Source: Spirirestis rafaelensis WJT71-NPBG6 (lineage in GTDB: Bacteria > Cyanobacteriota > Cyanobacteriia > Cyanobacteriales > Nostocaceae). Taken from it: a stretch of DNA of 56,180 bases. Within the stretch, counting starts at the first letter, position 1. Every line of letters starts with the position of its first letter. The notes below the pieces were generated by a model. That model had not been told where the DNA came from. It did no database searches and worked only from the letters and a program-made list of their open reading frames with translations. The stretch is taken from NCBI GenBank assembly GCA_019359015.1, contig JAHHID010000046.1, forward strand, positions 1-56,180, read 5' to 3'. The position numbers and the translations under genes were made by a program. Of this stretch, positions 35,001 through 43,490 are shown piece by piece.

Positions 35001-35101
35001 ATGAGAAGCAGCGCCGGCTACGCTGGATAGAAGCACTTGAGTTAGGAAATAATCCCCTCACACCAGAGGAATTAGAGAAACTGCGAAAGGCTGAGGGCTA
35101 G
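32021..35101 (+). CDS. NACHT NTPase with pentapeptide repeats and TPR-like C-terminus
   Basis: 1026 residues. A helical N-terminal region (1-150) is followed by a NACHT domain with Walker A GEAGRGKS (203-210) and Walker B FFFLLDGFDELLLEG (273-287). A helical arm comes next, then about 28 pentapeptide repeats (A(N/D)LSx, residues about 720-860) and a TPR-like tail (KEAQNAFKQALSLDPSLNNS; GDLVGALEDFRAA). NACHT proteins of this layout are bacterial STAND ATPases, several of which act in anti-phage defence; here that is inference. The start is TTG at 32021 with no ribosome binding site. The frame is open back to 31880 without ATG or GTG, so the true N-terminus is uncertain. Confidence 0.85.
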   Translation: MVSQVAYLDSLKAILKEDLQLQQQINQQKPVSENLARQIKKLGEQEFEEREAKKAILYFHESKLAEAFNQVLQQRLQEAGLIEADAKTVTEKVARKTDEYMLPTLVKVGDKVKQLVEWYRVGGKDKLEKYFSIDDYLEQQIKPKPEEKIFDETDITFRDLYVPLQVKELDEKGNVTSQIEEFVNSILSETDKNKQKQVLFIQGEAGRGKSVFCRMFADWVRQNLHPSFTPILIRLRDVRVLKDNLTETLENYLENVDFVQSDSGWLTDKNTRFFFLLDGFDELLLEGRANGLKEFLEQVEKFQKDSSCHHQLIVTGRPLALQGIDRLLSQTKSLKRVELQPMDDSIRQTWLEKWEAKVGTQEANNFQQFLQACPDEIKNKLAREPLLLYLLARMHREKHLNEKMFEGAEGIKAKIRIYDESVKWVLEKQRKSDDKDENLRLTQLESEDLRQFMTEAALCVVQSGNESAKVAMLETRLKVSNSPAAKLIPQARNDSNENNKLLNNLLTAFYIKAASGDKDGSVEFVHKSFSEFLFAERLIESFVDWTTKISKRQRQEDAVSTEVMDREIYDLFGYGNLTPEIVEYLMGLFIESSEFQDVERFCQLFERLEHFYLRWCDGEFIDAEDANLPQMKKKQLREQLPDRENHLGLRQVDVCTGLNVMILLFELHRYAQRKDDLKDKISFHPCGKPDTAQFDSDCLLFIIAYSYCLGVYGFRDNLGLFLSSANLSNANLSNANLRGANLIFADLRDAHLSDANLRGANLICADLRDAHLSDADLSFANLSGANLIRADLEDSDLSGANLGGVNLRDADLEDSDLSLANLSGVNLRDADLSGANLSGADLSGANLSFANLKAVVWDSDTKWLCTKGLHEALNVSPLMQNPAFAAAVSLSQGISLVTEGKVKEAQNAFKQALSLDPSLNNSAEYWHSICWVGSLHGHAKGVLRYCEKAVNLDPNNKRYQDSRGLARVLTGDLVGALEDFRAAVDSGTFDYSDDEKQRRLRWIEALELGNNPLTPEELEKLRKAEG

Positions 35102-35133
35102 TAGTCTGTCAAACTCCTAAATGACGGTTAGAG

Positions 35134-35198
35134 AGACGCGATAAATCGCCGTCTCTACAAAGGGCTGATTATTGTAAAGACGGCGATTTATCGCGTCT
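35134..35198 (+). terminator. Long perfect hairpin after the NACHT gene
   Basis: Arms of 21 bases starting AGACGCGATAAATCGCC (35134-35154) and ending TTTATCGCGTCT (35178-35198) pair perfectly and are followed by TT. It is placed 33 bases after the stop codon. It may be a dispersed repeat doubling as a terminator. Confidence 0.6.
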
Positions 35199-35367
35199 TT
35201 GTCATCTATAATTTTCATCAAAAAACATTATCCGAACCGTATTGGATTCACCTTTGCGCTTACCTTTGCGTCCCTCTGCGTTTAAAAACGATTTGTGATT
35301 TTACATCCACAGGGAAACGCAATCCGGCAGTTAAAATCAAAATAGCTTCCATCGCGTGAGGTCGCTT

Positions 35368-36165
35368 ATGCCATCGCCATTTCCGGGAATGAACCCCTAC
35401 CTAGAGCAGCCTATTTTCTGGTCAGAGTTTCACAGCCGTTTGATTGTAGCGATCGCCGATGCTCTTGCCCCAAAGTTGCTACCTAAATACTACATTGGCG
35501 TGGAGACGCGCACTTATCTAGACACTGCTGATGAGGAGCTATTAATCGGAATTCCAGATGCGGTTGTCCTTTCATCAATTAGCAAACAGCCTTCTGACCT
35601 AATTAGCTCAAAGGACGCTACTCAAGTTGCTGTCTACGCTCGTCCTCAACAAATCACTTTGCCCATGCCAGTAGAAGTGAAAGAGCGATACTTGGAAGTG
35701 AGGGAAACTAAAACAGATGCTGTAATTACAGTCATTGAAATTTTATCACCTAAAAATAAACGCAAAGGAAAGGGGCGCTCTATTTACGAACAGAAGCGTC
35801 ATTCGATTTTAGGAAGTATGTCTCATTTAGTTGAAATAGACTTGCTTCGAGCAGATGAACCAATGGCAATGAAAGGGGTTGATTCCATAACTGACTATCG
35901 AATTGTAGTCAGTCAGCATGAGCGGCGTCCCATAGCAGATTTATATGCTTTTACAATGCGTGAGGCGATTCCTGAGTTTTTACTACCCCTCAAGGAACCT
36001 CAAGAGGTAACAACTGTAAATTTACAATCTATCGTTAGTGGTATTTATGAGCGAGGCGGTTACCCTATCCGCATTGACTACCAACAAGCAGTTCCTCCCC
36101 CAGCACTATCACAAGGCGATCGGCAATGGGTTGAGGAACTACTCGCTTCGCGGTGTCAAAATTGA
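35368..36165 (+). CDS. DUF4058 family protein
   Basis: A 265-residue protein of a family common in cyanobacteria and planctomycetes. The start PSPFPGMNPYLEQPIFWSEF is diagnostic, and RYLEVRETKTDAVITVIEILSPKNKRKG is a nuclease-like core with conserved Glu and Lys (related to the PD-(D/E)XK fold). The ATG at 35368 aligns with the family start; the GTG at 35356 would add four residues. Function unknown. Confidence 0.85.
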   Translation: MPSPFPGMNPYLEQPIFWSEFHSRLIVAIADALAPKLLPKYYIGVETRTYLDTADEELLIGIPDAVVLSSISKQPSDLISSKDATQVAVYARPQQITLPMPVEVKERYLEVRETKTDAVITVIEILSPKNKRKGKGRSIYEQKRHSILGSMSHLVEIDLLRADEPMAMKGVDSITDYRIVVSQHERRPIADLYAFTMREAIPEFLLPLKEPQEVTTVNLQSIVSGIYERGGYPIRIDYQQAVPPPALSQGDRQWVEELLASRCQN

Positions 36166-36186
36166 GCCTCACACCCTTCAGGGTGC

Positions 36187-36261
36187 GGCTATACGAACAA
36201 AGTCCGCCTACGCGGACTTAATATCTAAAAGCCTGGGTCGGCAGGCTTTGTTCGTATAGCC
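36187..36261. repeat. Inverted repeat GGCTATACGAACAAAG
   Basis: Perfect 16-base arms (36187-36202 and 36246-36261) enclose a second small hairpin TCCGC-ctac-GCGGA. The adjoining cccaggcttctagcctgcgggcg matches a repeat at about 9927. It is a dispersed palindromic element. Confidence 0.6.
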
Positions 36262-36319
36262 CCAGGCTTCTAGCCTGCGGGCGTTTACCGATTATTGCAG
36301 GAAATCTATTGAGAATCAA

Positions 36320-36354
36320 AAAAGCGATCGCCCAACAAACAAGCGATCGCTTTT
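36320..36354. terminator. Bidirectional terminator built from two HIP1 sites
   Basis: AAAAGCGATCGC (36320-36331) and GCGATCGCTTTT (36343-36354) pair perfectly and carry A and T runs. They lie between the DUF4058 gene and the convergent ftsH gene. Confidence 0.7.
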
Positions 36355-36388
36355 ATTAACTAGCACTCTTTGTGCTGACGCGCGAATT

Positions 36389-38326
36389 TTAATTCAACAC
36401 ATGTTGCATCAAGGGTTTATCTTCCGACACCTTCCCGGAACGCAACCATTCATTAAGTTCGCTCGGTGCTTTTGCTCTTGCAAGTCTTTCCCGCAATTCT
36501 ACACCTTCGAGAACTTCGCGGTGCAGCAGTTCCTCTGCGGTTTCTTCTAACAAGTCGCGGTTATCTTGTAAAATGGTTAAAGCAATGTGGTGTGCATTAT
36601 CCACAATCTGCTTCATCTCGCGGTCAATTTCCTCAGCCACTTTCGGACTAATCGACCGACGCGGATTGCTGTAACCTTCAATAAACTGTTGTTGCGTCTT
36701 CTCAAAAGCCAGAGGACCGAGTTTATCACTCATTCCGTAGACAGTAACGTAACGTTCTGCCATATCTGTGGCTTTCTGGATGTCGTCACCCGCACCTGTG
36801 GAGACTTTACCAAACACGATTTCTTCAGCGGAACGTCCACCCAACAAAGTCGCAATCCGTCCGCGAATTTCGTCTTCAACCATCAAGAAGCGGTCTTCTT
36901 CCGGCATTTGAATTGTATAACCCAAAGCACCGATACCACGCGGCACAACGGAGATTTTTTCAACTTTACCAGCTCCGGGCATCAATGCACCGATGATGGC
37001 GTGACCGACTTCGTGATAAGCTACAGTCTTCTTCTCAGTTTCATTGAGTACGCGCGATCGCTTTTCTAAACCGGCAATCAACCGCTCGATCGCTTCGTTG
37101 AAATCTGCCATAATTACCGCTTCCCGATTTTGACGAGCTGCTAATAATGCGGCTTCATTTACCAAGTTCGCTAAATCTGCCCCAGCAAAGCCAGGTGTGC
37201 GGATAGCGATAGTAGCTAAGTTAACATCCTCAGCTAATTTGACGTTTCTCGCATGAACATTGAGAATCGCTTCCCGACCAATTTTATCAGGACGGTCTAC
37301 CACAACTTGGCGGTCAAAGCGTCCCGGACGACGTAAAGCTGGATCTAATACTTCTGGACGGTTGGTAGCAGCGATGATAATTACACCTGTGTTGGCATCA
37401 AAGCCGTCCATTTCTGTAAGTAACTGGTTTAGGGTTTGTTCGCGTTCATCGTTTCCACCGACGAACCCACCAGCACCACCGCGAGACTTACCAAGTGCGT
37501 CTAACTCGTCGATAAAGACGATACAAGGTGCTTGTTTTTTCGCTTGTTCAAACAAATCGCGCACCCGCGCAGCACCGACACCAACGAATAATTCGATAAA
37601 CTCGGAACCGGAGATACTGAAGAAAGGAACACCCGCTTCTCCTGCGATCGCCTTCGCTAACATTGTCTTACCTGTTCCTGGAGGTCCCACCAGCAACGCC
37701 CCTTTAGGTATTTTCGCACCTAAGCGGGTATATTTCTCAGCATTTTTCAAGAAATCAACAATCTCTTCTAGCTCGACTTTGGCTTCATCCACACCAGCCA
37801 CATCTGTAAATTTTACACCAGTGCTGCCATCAGAAGAAATCCGAGCCTTGCTTTTACCTACCGTCAATGCAGCGGTACCACCTCCCTGACGATTGAGGAA
37901 AAAGCCCCAAATGCCAATAAAAATTAACGGTGGAACCACCCAACTGATTAAAGTGCCAATCCAGCCATTTTGATCTGGTAGTGGTGCAGCAAATTGTACA
38001 TTATGCTCGCGGAGAATCTTCGGTAAATCCAGATCGTAAGCTACTGGTGTAGTTTGAAAGACTTGCTCTGCCGACTTACCATCTGGCGTTTGCGTCGGAA
38101 TTGAATATTCAATGCGATCGCTTCCAACAATTGCCTTATTTACTTTACCAGCTTCCACAGCCGTAATAAAATCACTATAAGCAACTTGCGGCGATCGCGG
38201 ACCAAAGAAGCTAGGAACAATAAAGTTAAGCAATAACAGAACAGTCAGCAGAATCAGGAAACTGCCGCCAAACTGCCTTACTCTCGGCGGTTTGATCGGG
38301 CTTTTGTTATTTTTTTCTACAGGCAT
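36389..38326 (-). CDS. ftsH: ATP-dependent zinc metalloprotease FtsH
   Basis: A 645-residue membrane protease. Two N-terminal helices (about 22-38 and 122-143) flank a lumenal/periplasmic domain. The AAA module has Walker A GPPGTGKT (214-221), Walker B IVFIDELD and the SRH with RRPGRFDRQ. The zinc site is HEVGH near residue 437, with the third ligand in [10 protein letters not shown]. It degrades damaged membrane proteins, including photosystem subunits in cyanobacteria. Which of the usual four cyanobacterial FtsH paralogues this is cannot be settled here. Confidence 0.95.
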   Translation of the reverse strand: MPVEKNNKSPIKPPRVRQFGGSFLILLTVLLLLNFIVPSFFGPRSPQVAYSDFITAVEAGKVNKAIVGSDRIEYSIPTQTPDGKSAEQVFQTTPVAYDLDLPKILREHNVQFAAPLPDQNGWIGTLISWVVPPLIFIGIWGFFLNRQGGGTAALTVGKSKARISSDGSTGVKFTDVAGVDEAKVELEEIVDFLKNAEKYTRLGAKIPKGALLVGPPGTGKTMLAKAIAGEAGVPFFSISGSEFIELFVGVGAARVRDLFEQAKKQAPCIVFIDELDALGKSRGGAGGFVGGNDEREQTLNQLLTEMDGFDANTGVIIIAATNRPEVLDPALRRPGRFDRQVVVDRPDKIGREAILNVHARNVKLAEDVNLATIAIRTPGFAGADLANLVNEAALLAARQNREAVIMADFNEAIERLIAGLEKRSRVLNETEKKTVAYHEVGHAIIGALMPGAGKVEKISVVPRGIGALGYTIQMPEEDRFLMVEDEIRGRIATLLGGRSAEEIVFGKVSTGAGDDIQKATDMAERYVTVYGMSDKLGPLAFEKTQQQFIEGYSNPRRSISPKVAEEIDREMKQIVDNAHHIALTILQDNRDLLEETAEELLHREVLEGVELRERLARAKAPSELNEWLRSGKVSEDKPLMQHVLN

Positions 38327-38578
38327 TTTTTGATGTACCCTCTAAGTTTTGCGGGAAGGGCAATGGGCATGGGGCATGGGGTATGGAAAGAATCGGATTA
38401 AAACACGCATGACTTTGTTAAACTTCTTTAACTGCCAATGCCCAATGCCCATTGCCCATTGCCCTTTCCCTTTTTGTAATTGTTAAGCTTTGTAACTATA
38501 TGTTTATTGTAGAGACTGAGCGTAGCAGCCTTATTTAGGGTCAACCCCACATAAAAATGCGTATAGCCGTACTAAATT

Positions 38579-38782
38579 ATGGAAAATCAGATTGGATTTG
38601 TGGTGAAAGTGTTTGTATTTTCGGTTGTGCTGTCGTTGCTGATTAGATATATCGGTCCGGGTTTGGGGATTGGGGGGACGACAACCAACGTATTAATTAT
38701 GGTTTTGTCACCAAGTTTGATTATGGCGATCGCATTATTGTCGCGACTCCCCAGTAAGGGAGAGGGGGAGAGGGGGGGATAG
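38579..38782 (+). CDS. Small two-helix membrane protein with repeat-derived tail
   Basis: 67 residues: two hydrophobic helices (VVKVFVFSVVLSLLIRYIG and NVLIMVLSPSLIMAIALLS). The last ten or so residues (PSKGEGERGG) are encoded by an STRR that has overrun the original stop. Conserved small proteins of this kind occur in cyanobacteria; function unknown. Same strand as the downstream transporter. Confidence 0.65.
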   Translation: MENQIGFVVKVFVFSVVLSLLIRYIGPGLGIGGTTTNVLIMVLSPSLIMAIALLSRLPSKGEGERGG

Positions 38783-38915
38783 GGAGAGGGGGGGATGGGG
38801 AGAAATAATTGTCCTCCACTCCTCCACTTTTGTACAGACGCGAGGAACCAAAGCGTCTCTACCCCCACTCCTCCACTCCTCCACTCCCCCACTCTTCCAC
38901 TCCCCACTCCCCAGA
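38750..38915. repeat. STRR block (GGGAGAGG and CCTCCACT types)
   Basis: G-rich gggagag units followed by repeated cctccactc units fill the space between the small membrane gene and the transporter gene, and extend the former's reading frame. Non-coding. Confidence 0.65.
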
Positions 38916-38954
38916 TACAAGCGGAAGTAGCTAAAATCAGCTAATCTAGCTGCA

Positions 38955-40145
38955 TTGAAAGCAAAACGCATCTCGCCAACAGTTCGGAGACAGCCTGTGA
39001 ATCTAGGTCAATGGATCGGCTTAATCGCCCTCGTTATCTCGTTATACATCTTGTGGCAGATAAGGGAAGTACTTTTACTGATGTTTGCCGCAATCGTATT
39101 AGCCACCACCTTAAATCGGCTGGCGAAACGCTTGCAACGCATCGGGATGGGACGTGGACTCGCCGTAATTGTGTCGGTAGCGATTTTTTTGGCTGGAGTC
39201 GTAGGCTTTTTCTGGCTGATTGTACCGCCTTTTACACAGCAGTTCCAAGAACTAACGCTTCGGGTTCCCCAAGGGTTTCAACGCTTCAATACTTGGCTTG
39301 ACCAAGCAGAAACTCGCGTTCCTAGTGAACTTACACAATATATACCTGATGTAAATAGTCTAATCCAACAAGCGCAACCTTTAATAAATCGCGCCTTAGG
39401 AAGCTCTTTTACGTTTGTTTCTGGCACTTTAGAAGTAGTTTTGAAGATTTTGCTAGTGCTAGTTCTAACAGGGATGTTTTTAGCCGGTCCCCTAGCTTAC
39501 CGGAAAGTATTTATTCGGCTGTTTCCCGCATTTTATCGGCGACGGGTAGATGGAATTTTAGATAAATGTGAAGTTTCATTAGAGGGATGGGTAACAGGCG
39601 CTTTCATTGCTATGAGCGTAGTGGGATTGTTAAGTGTAATTGGCTTATCAATTTTAGGTGTGAAAGCTGCGCTTGCTTTAGGAGTGTTGGCGGGATTTTT
39701 GAACTTGATTCCCAATCTGGGCCCAACAATGAGTGTAATCCCAGCAATGGCGATCGCGCTTTTAGATACACCTTGGAAACCGCTTCTTGTATTTGCTCTT
39801 TACTTTGTCATTCAGCAAGTAGAAAGTAATTTTCTTACCCCAATTGTCATGGCACGTCAGGTGTCATTACTACCAGCTGTAACCTTAATTTCTCAACTTT
39901 TCTTTGTCACATTCTTTGGCTTTCTCGGATTATTTTTAGCGCTACCCTTGACCGTTGTCGCTAAAATTTGGGTGCAAGAAGTCTTAATTAAAGATGTTTT
40001 AGATGAATGGGGAAATAAATCAAATAAAGAGACAGAATTAGTCCTCGTTTCCGATCAGGTTTCTGTAGATGAGCGCCAAACAACTGAAATACATCCTTCA
40101 GAAAATCCTCAAAATGAAGATAAATCAATTGTTGATGATGTATGA
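38955..40145 (+). CDS. AI-2E family transporter / permease
   Basis: A 396-residue inner-membrane protein with about seven to eight helices (WIGLIALVISLYILW, VLLLMFAAIVLATTL, AVIVSVAIFLAGVVGFFWLIV, then a C-terminal bundle). The family signature is ALALGVLAGFLNLIPNLGPTMSVIPA, followed by QVESNFLTPIVMARQVSLLPAVTLIS. Members export signals or ions; the substrate is not known. The start is TTG at 38955; a GTG at 38997 is an alternative. The hydrophilic tail is acidic. Confidence 0.88.
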   Translation: MKAKRISPTVRRQPVNLGQWIGLIALVISLYILWQIREVLLLMFAAIVLATTLNRLAKRLQRIGMGRGLAVIVSVAIFLAGVVGFFWLIVPPFTQQFQELTLRVPQGFQRFNTWLDQAETRVPSELTQYIPDVNSLIQQAQPLINRALGSSFTFVSGTLEVVLKILLVLVLTGMFLAGPLAYRKVFIRLFPAFYRRRVDGILDKCEVSLEGWVTGAFIAMSVVGLLSVIGLSILGVKAALALGVLAGFLNLIPNLGPTMSVIPAMAIALLDTPWKPLLVFALYFVIQQVESNFLTPIVMARQVSLLPAVTLISQLFFVTFFGFLGLFLALPLTVVAKIWVQEVLIKDVLDEWGNKSNKETELVLVSDQVSVDERQTTEIHPSENPQNEDKSIVDDV

Positions 40146-40172
40146 TATAATGTCCGGCAAATCAGACATACT

Positions 40173-40201
40173 GTAGAGACGTTCCGACGGAACGTCTCTA
40201 C
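40173..40201 (+). terminator. Hairpin after the AI-2E transporter gene
   Basis: GTAGAGACGTTCC-gac-GGAACGTCTCTAC, perfect 13-base arms, lies 28 bases after the stop codon. The T-run is weak. Confidence 0.6.
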
Positions 40202-40465
40202 GACGGTTGCGATATTTTTATTACTGTTAATTAAACAGACATGATATGAAAAACTGTTTCTATACTTGAACTGGCTTGCTTTGAATAAATAAAGCAGGTT
40301 TTATCACTCAAGCCATACCCAAACTAGTAAGGTTTGATTAATAGACCTCTTGCAAAAGTCCCCAAAACCCACCCCCAACCCCTCCCCGCAGGCGGGGAGG
40401 GGAGACTTTGACGTAAGTTAAAGGCGGGGTGGGGTTCTTGTTTTTGATTTATGCAAGAAGTCTAA
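40202..40465. repeat. Intergenic region with a CCCCAACCCC-type palindromic repeat
   Basis: At 40362-40440, cccccaacccctcccc and a ccccgcaggcggggaggggag hairpin are followed by aaggcggggtggggttct. This is a dispersed repeat related to the one at 26094. The rest of the stretch shows nothing recognisable. Confidence 0.5.
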
Positions 40466-40600
40466 TTTATAGATTGGAAGCCTGATGGTAGACGCTATGA
40501 ATTGGATAATGGGGTGATTGTTGAAATGCCGCAACCATTAGGAAACCATGAACAAATTAAAGGTTTTTTGATAACTTCCAGAATTAAATTTGACTGCTGA
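40466..40600 (+). pseudogene. Uma2-family remnant
   Basis: The open frame reads DWKPDGRRYELDNGVIVEMP and then QPLGNHEQIKGFL before a TGA at 40598. This is the N-terminal strand-turn-strand of Uma2 proteins. It has no start codon and about three quarters of the gene is missing. A decayed copy, too short for length-filtered calling. Confidence 0.6.
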
Positions 40601-40775
40601 ACAGATTTTTTAGGCTGGCAATTCTGGGGTTTAAATATGAACACAAAAGCGGCTAAAAGCGCTCAATTTATACAAAATTTCGTTGAACCTTAACTATTAA
40701 GGTTCAACTTTTGCAAGACTGGCATTTCACCATCTTGACTTTAACTGAAGTTCAAGCCTAAAGGAAAATAAACTT

Positions 40776-41207
40776 TTAAGCGGTGATATCTACAAGTTGG
40801 ATATCGAAGATTAAATCTTCCCCAGCTAATGGATGATTCGCATCTAAAGTAACTGTAGAGTCAGAAATATTAGTGATCATCACCGGAATAATTTGTCCAG
40901 AGGGTTGCTGAATTTGCATCTGCTGACCAACTTCTGGTTCCATTTCCGGGGGCATTTGGTCGCGTTCAACTTCTACTACCATTTCTGGACGATGTGAACC
41001 GTAAGCTTCGTCTACGGGAATTTTTGTAGTCTTTGATTCGCCAGTATTCATTCCCAGAACCGCTTGTTCAAATCCAGGAATGATTTCTCCTGCACCTATG
41101 GTGAACTGCAAAGGGTCACGCTCAGTAGAAGAATCAAATACTGTGCCATCTGTCAATTTGCCTGTGTAGTGAACCATTACAGTATCACCATTTTTTGCTT
41201 GTGCCAT
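40776..41207 (-). CDS. SlyD-like FKBP-type peptidyl-prolyl isomerase
   Basis: 143 residues. The FKBP half-domains VMVHYTGKLTDGTVFDSS and FTIGAGEIIPGFEQAVLGMN flank an IF (insert-in-flap) chaperone domain (EAYGSHRPEMVVEV...QMPPEMEPEVGQQMQ), the SlyD layout. It lacks the histidine-rich metal tail of E. coli SlyD. The ATG at 41207 has AGGAGA nine bases upstream; the longer frame to 41378 is promoter sequence. It assists folding in the cytosol. Its promoter region abuts the left end of the transposon at 41382. Confidence 0.9.
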   Translation of the reverse strand: MAQAKNGDTVMVHYTGKLTDGTVFDSSTERDPLQFTIGAGEIIPGFEQAVLGMNTGESKTTKIPVDEAYGSHRPEMVVEVERDQMPPEMEPEVGQQMQIQQPSGQIIPVMITNISDSTVTLDANHPLAGEDLIFDIQLVDITA

Positions 41208-41358
41208 TAATTTTCTCCTGAGATTTTTTACTAAGGAAAGCGTTGACGTATAAATCAGATACCATCTTAACGACCCAATATCCGGTAAGCGGTGGTTTAT
41301 TTGACATGCAACGCTGACTTCCTTCATTAAAGGGTACAAGCGACTTGCAATCAAAAAA

Positions 41359-41376
41359 GTCTGCCAATTGGCAGAC
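41359..41376. repeat. Perfect 18-base palindrome GTCTGCC-aatt-GGCAGAC
   Basis: A dyad directly outside the putative transposon end (six bases away). It may be an operator of the slyD-like gene or part of the insertion target. No function can be assigned. Confidence 0.5.
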
Positions 41377-41381
41377 AATGT

Positions 41382-41423
41382 TGTACTTTAAATAATTATT
41401 GTCCAATTTAAATAATTGTTGTC
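41382..41423 (+). promoter_or_regulatory. Putative CAST left end with two TnsB-type sites
   Basis: The end starts TGTAC, as known V-K CAST ends do. Two direct 17-base sites, TTTAAATAATTATTGTC (41387) and TTTAAATAATTGTTGTC (41407), are 20 bases apart and differ at one base. They are the likely TnsB-binding repeats of the left end. Confidence 0.6.
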
Positions 41424-41440
41424 ATCTTTGCAATCATGCC

Positions 41441-41485
41441 CAAAATCGCTGGAATCTTTGTTTAGCAATAATTCCAGCGATTTTG
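41441..41485. repeat. 15-bp hairpin in the tnsB leader
   Basis: CAAAATCGCTGGAAT (41441-41455) and ATTCCAGCGATTTTG (41471-41485) pair perfectly around a 15-base loop between the left end and tnsB. It could insulate tnsB from outside transcription or be a regulatory RNA structure. Confidence 0.55.
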
Positions 41486-41521
41486 TTTGGAAATTATTTT
41501 TTTCTCCTTTTTAAATCAAAT

Positions 41522-41564
41522 TATGTCACAAATGCTTTAAAAATTTAAAGTAAATGATGACATA
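41522..41564. promoter_or_regulatory. Dyad of TnsB-type motifs at the tnsB start
   Basis: TATGTCACAAATGCTTTAAA (41522-41541) is the inverted form of the motif seen at the left end. TTTAAAGTAAATGATGACATA, split by the ATG at 41554, is its mirror at 41544-41564. The dyad overlaps the first tnsB start codon, which suggests autoregulation by TnsB or use as an inner end site. Confidence 0.5.
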
Positions 41565-43485
41565 TTTTTTAGGTCAGCTTATGCCCCGAAAAGCAACGAG
41601 CAAAGCCTTTCCAGGGTTGGAAAGTGAGGAACTGGCGAAAAGCGAGGAAGAACAAACCAAGTACCTGCTGAAGAACGAAGATTCACCAGAATATCTCAAA
41701 AAGGTGGAATTGATAGATGCGATTCGTCAAGCACCTAACAAGGTGGCTCGTAGGAATGCGATCGCAGATGCAGCAAAAGCGCTTGGTAAAAGTACTCGAA
41801 CAATTAAGCGCATGGTAGAGAAGCTTGAACTCGTAGGGGTTGCTACTCTAGCTGTTGGACGTAAGGATAAGGGACAATATCGTATTTCCCAACAGTGGCA
41901 TGATTTTATTGTGAACTTTCATAAATGGGGTAACAGAGAAGGTTCTCGGATAAATCACAATCAGATTTTTGGGAATTTAAAAGCTTTAGCCTTCCAAGGA
42001 GAGAAACTGCAACAGAAGAAGTATGATGAACAATTTAAGGGATACTCTCAGGTGCGGGAGGATTTAATAGCAGGAAGGCATCCTTCTCATGTCACTGTTT
42101 ATAAGGTAATAAATTCCTATTTAGAAGAAAAAAATAGCAGAGTTCGCCATCCTGGTTCACCTATTGAAGGACAAATTATTCAAACAACGGAAGGTATTTT
42201 AGAAATCACCCACAGCAACCAAATTTGGCAGATAGACCATACTCGGTTAGATATTTTGTTGATTGACGAAGAAGATAAAAAAGTTATTGGTCGTCCATAC
42301 ATAACCTTGATAATGGATAGTTATTCTGGTTGTGTCACAGGTTTTTATCTAGGTTTTGAACCTGCTGGCTCACATGAAGTTGGTCTAGCTCTGCGCCATG
42401 CAATTTTACCAAAGCACTACGGAAGAGAGTACGAACTTCAAGAAACATAGCAGGTTTGTGGAATTCCAGAATATATAATGACAGACCGTGCAAAGGAATT
42501 TAAGTCCGAACATTTAAAACAGATTTCACTACAGTTAGGTTTTATACGACGTTTACGTGCTTTTCCCCAAGCAGGTGGTTTAATTGAATCTATATTCGAC
42601 AAGATTAATAAAGAAGTTTTGTCGTTATATGGAGGATATACTGGTTCAAGTGTTGAGGAACGTCCTCCAGAAGCAGAAAAGGCTGCCAATCTGACGCTTG
42701 ATAAACTAGAGAAAATATTAGTTAGATATTTTGTAGATCACTACAATCGTCATGATTATCCAAGGATAAGAAATCAAAAACGCATTGAGCGATGGAAATC
42801 AAGTTTTTTACTAGAAGAACCTGAAGTTCTCGATGAACGTGAACTAGATATTTGCTTAATGAAAGTTGCGTATCGTAATGTAGAAAAATATGGTTCTGTA
42901 AACTTTCTTGGTTGGGTATATCAAGGAGATTGCTTGTTAAATTCTGAAAAGAAGCAAGTTTCTTTAAGATATGACAAGCGCAATATTATAAGTGTTCTTG
43001 CTTATACTCGCCCTAGTAACGGTGAACCAGGAGAGTTTATTGGTGTCATACAAGCTAGAGATTGTGAACGAGAAAGGATCTCTCTGGCAGAATTGAATTA
43101 TATCAAGAAAAAATTGCGCGATGAAGGTAAAGAAGTTGATAACTCCTCTATCTTGAACGAGCGGTTGTCTATATTCGAGGATGTTGAAGCAAACCGTAAA
43201 GATAGACGCAGACAACGCCGTAAAAAAGCCCAACAAAAACATGAGGTTAAATCTAACAAATCACAATTAGTCGAGTTATTTCCCGAAAATGCAACATCGG
43301 AGGAAATAATAACATCGCCAGAAAATTTAATATCTACCTTTTACACAGATTCACAAAACGTTGTAGATTCGACAAATAAGCAAATTAAGCAGAGTAAACC
43401 TGATACCAATCAAACAGCCAAAGCTAGACGACGCCCTAGAGTAGCTGTGAAAGATTGGAACCAATTCATGAAGGATAATTGGTGA
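41554..43485 (+). pseudogene. tnsB: tnsB transposase interrupted by an amber codon
   Basis: DDE/Mu-type transposase that cuts and joins the transposon ends. The N-terminal helix-turn-helix region is at about residues 60-105 (AAKALGKSTRTIKRMVEKLE). The catalytic residues are Asp228 (IWQIDHTRLDILL), Asp311 (YIMTDRAKEF) and Glu345 (GGLIESIFDKIN); the 34-residue D-E spacing equals that of ShCAST TnsB. A TAG at 42448-42450 stands where relatives have tryptophan (EWGTYG region), so one TGG-to-TAG change splits the gene into 298 and 335 codons. The C-terminal tail (ending WNQFMKDNW) is intact. Starts at 41554 or, with a better ribosome binding site, 41581. Confidence 0.85.
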
Positions 43486-43490
43486 GTGCA

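Noticed and set aside
37260-37889. 209-codon plus-strand frame opposite ftsH
   Set aside because: Antisense shadow of the AAA domain; serine/proline-rich with no domain.
41295-41320. Partial similarity of the left-flank reverse complement (AGCGTTGCA) to the tRNA-Ala guide
   Set aside because: Only 8 of 9 then no further match, and the orientation would place the insertion on the wrong side. Treated as chance.
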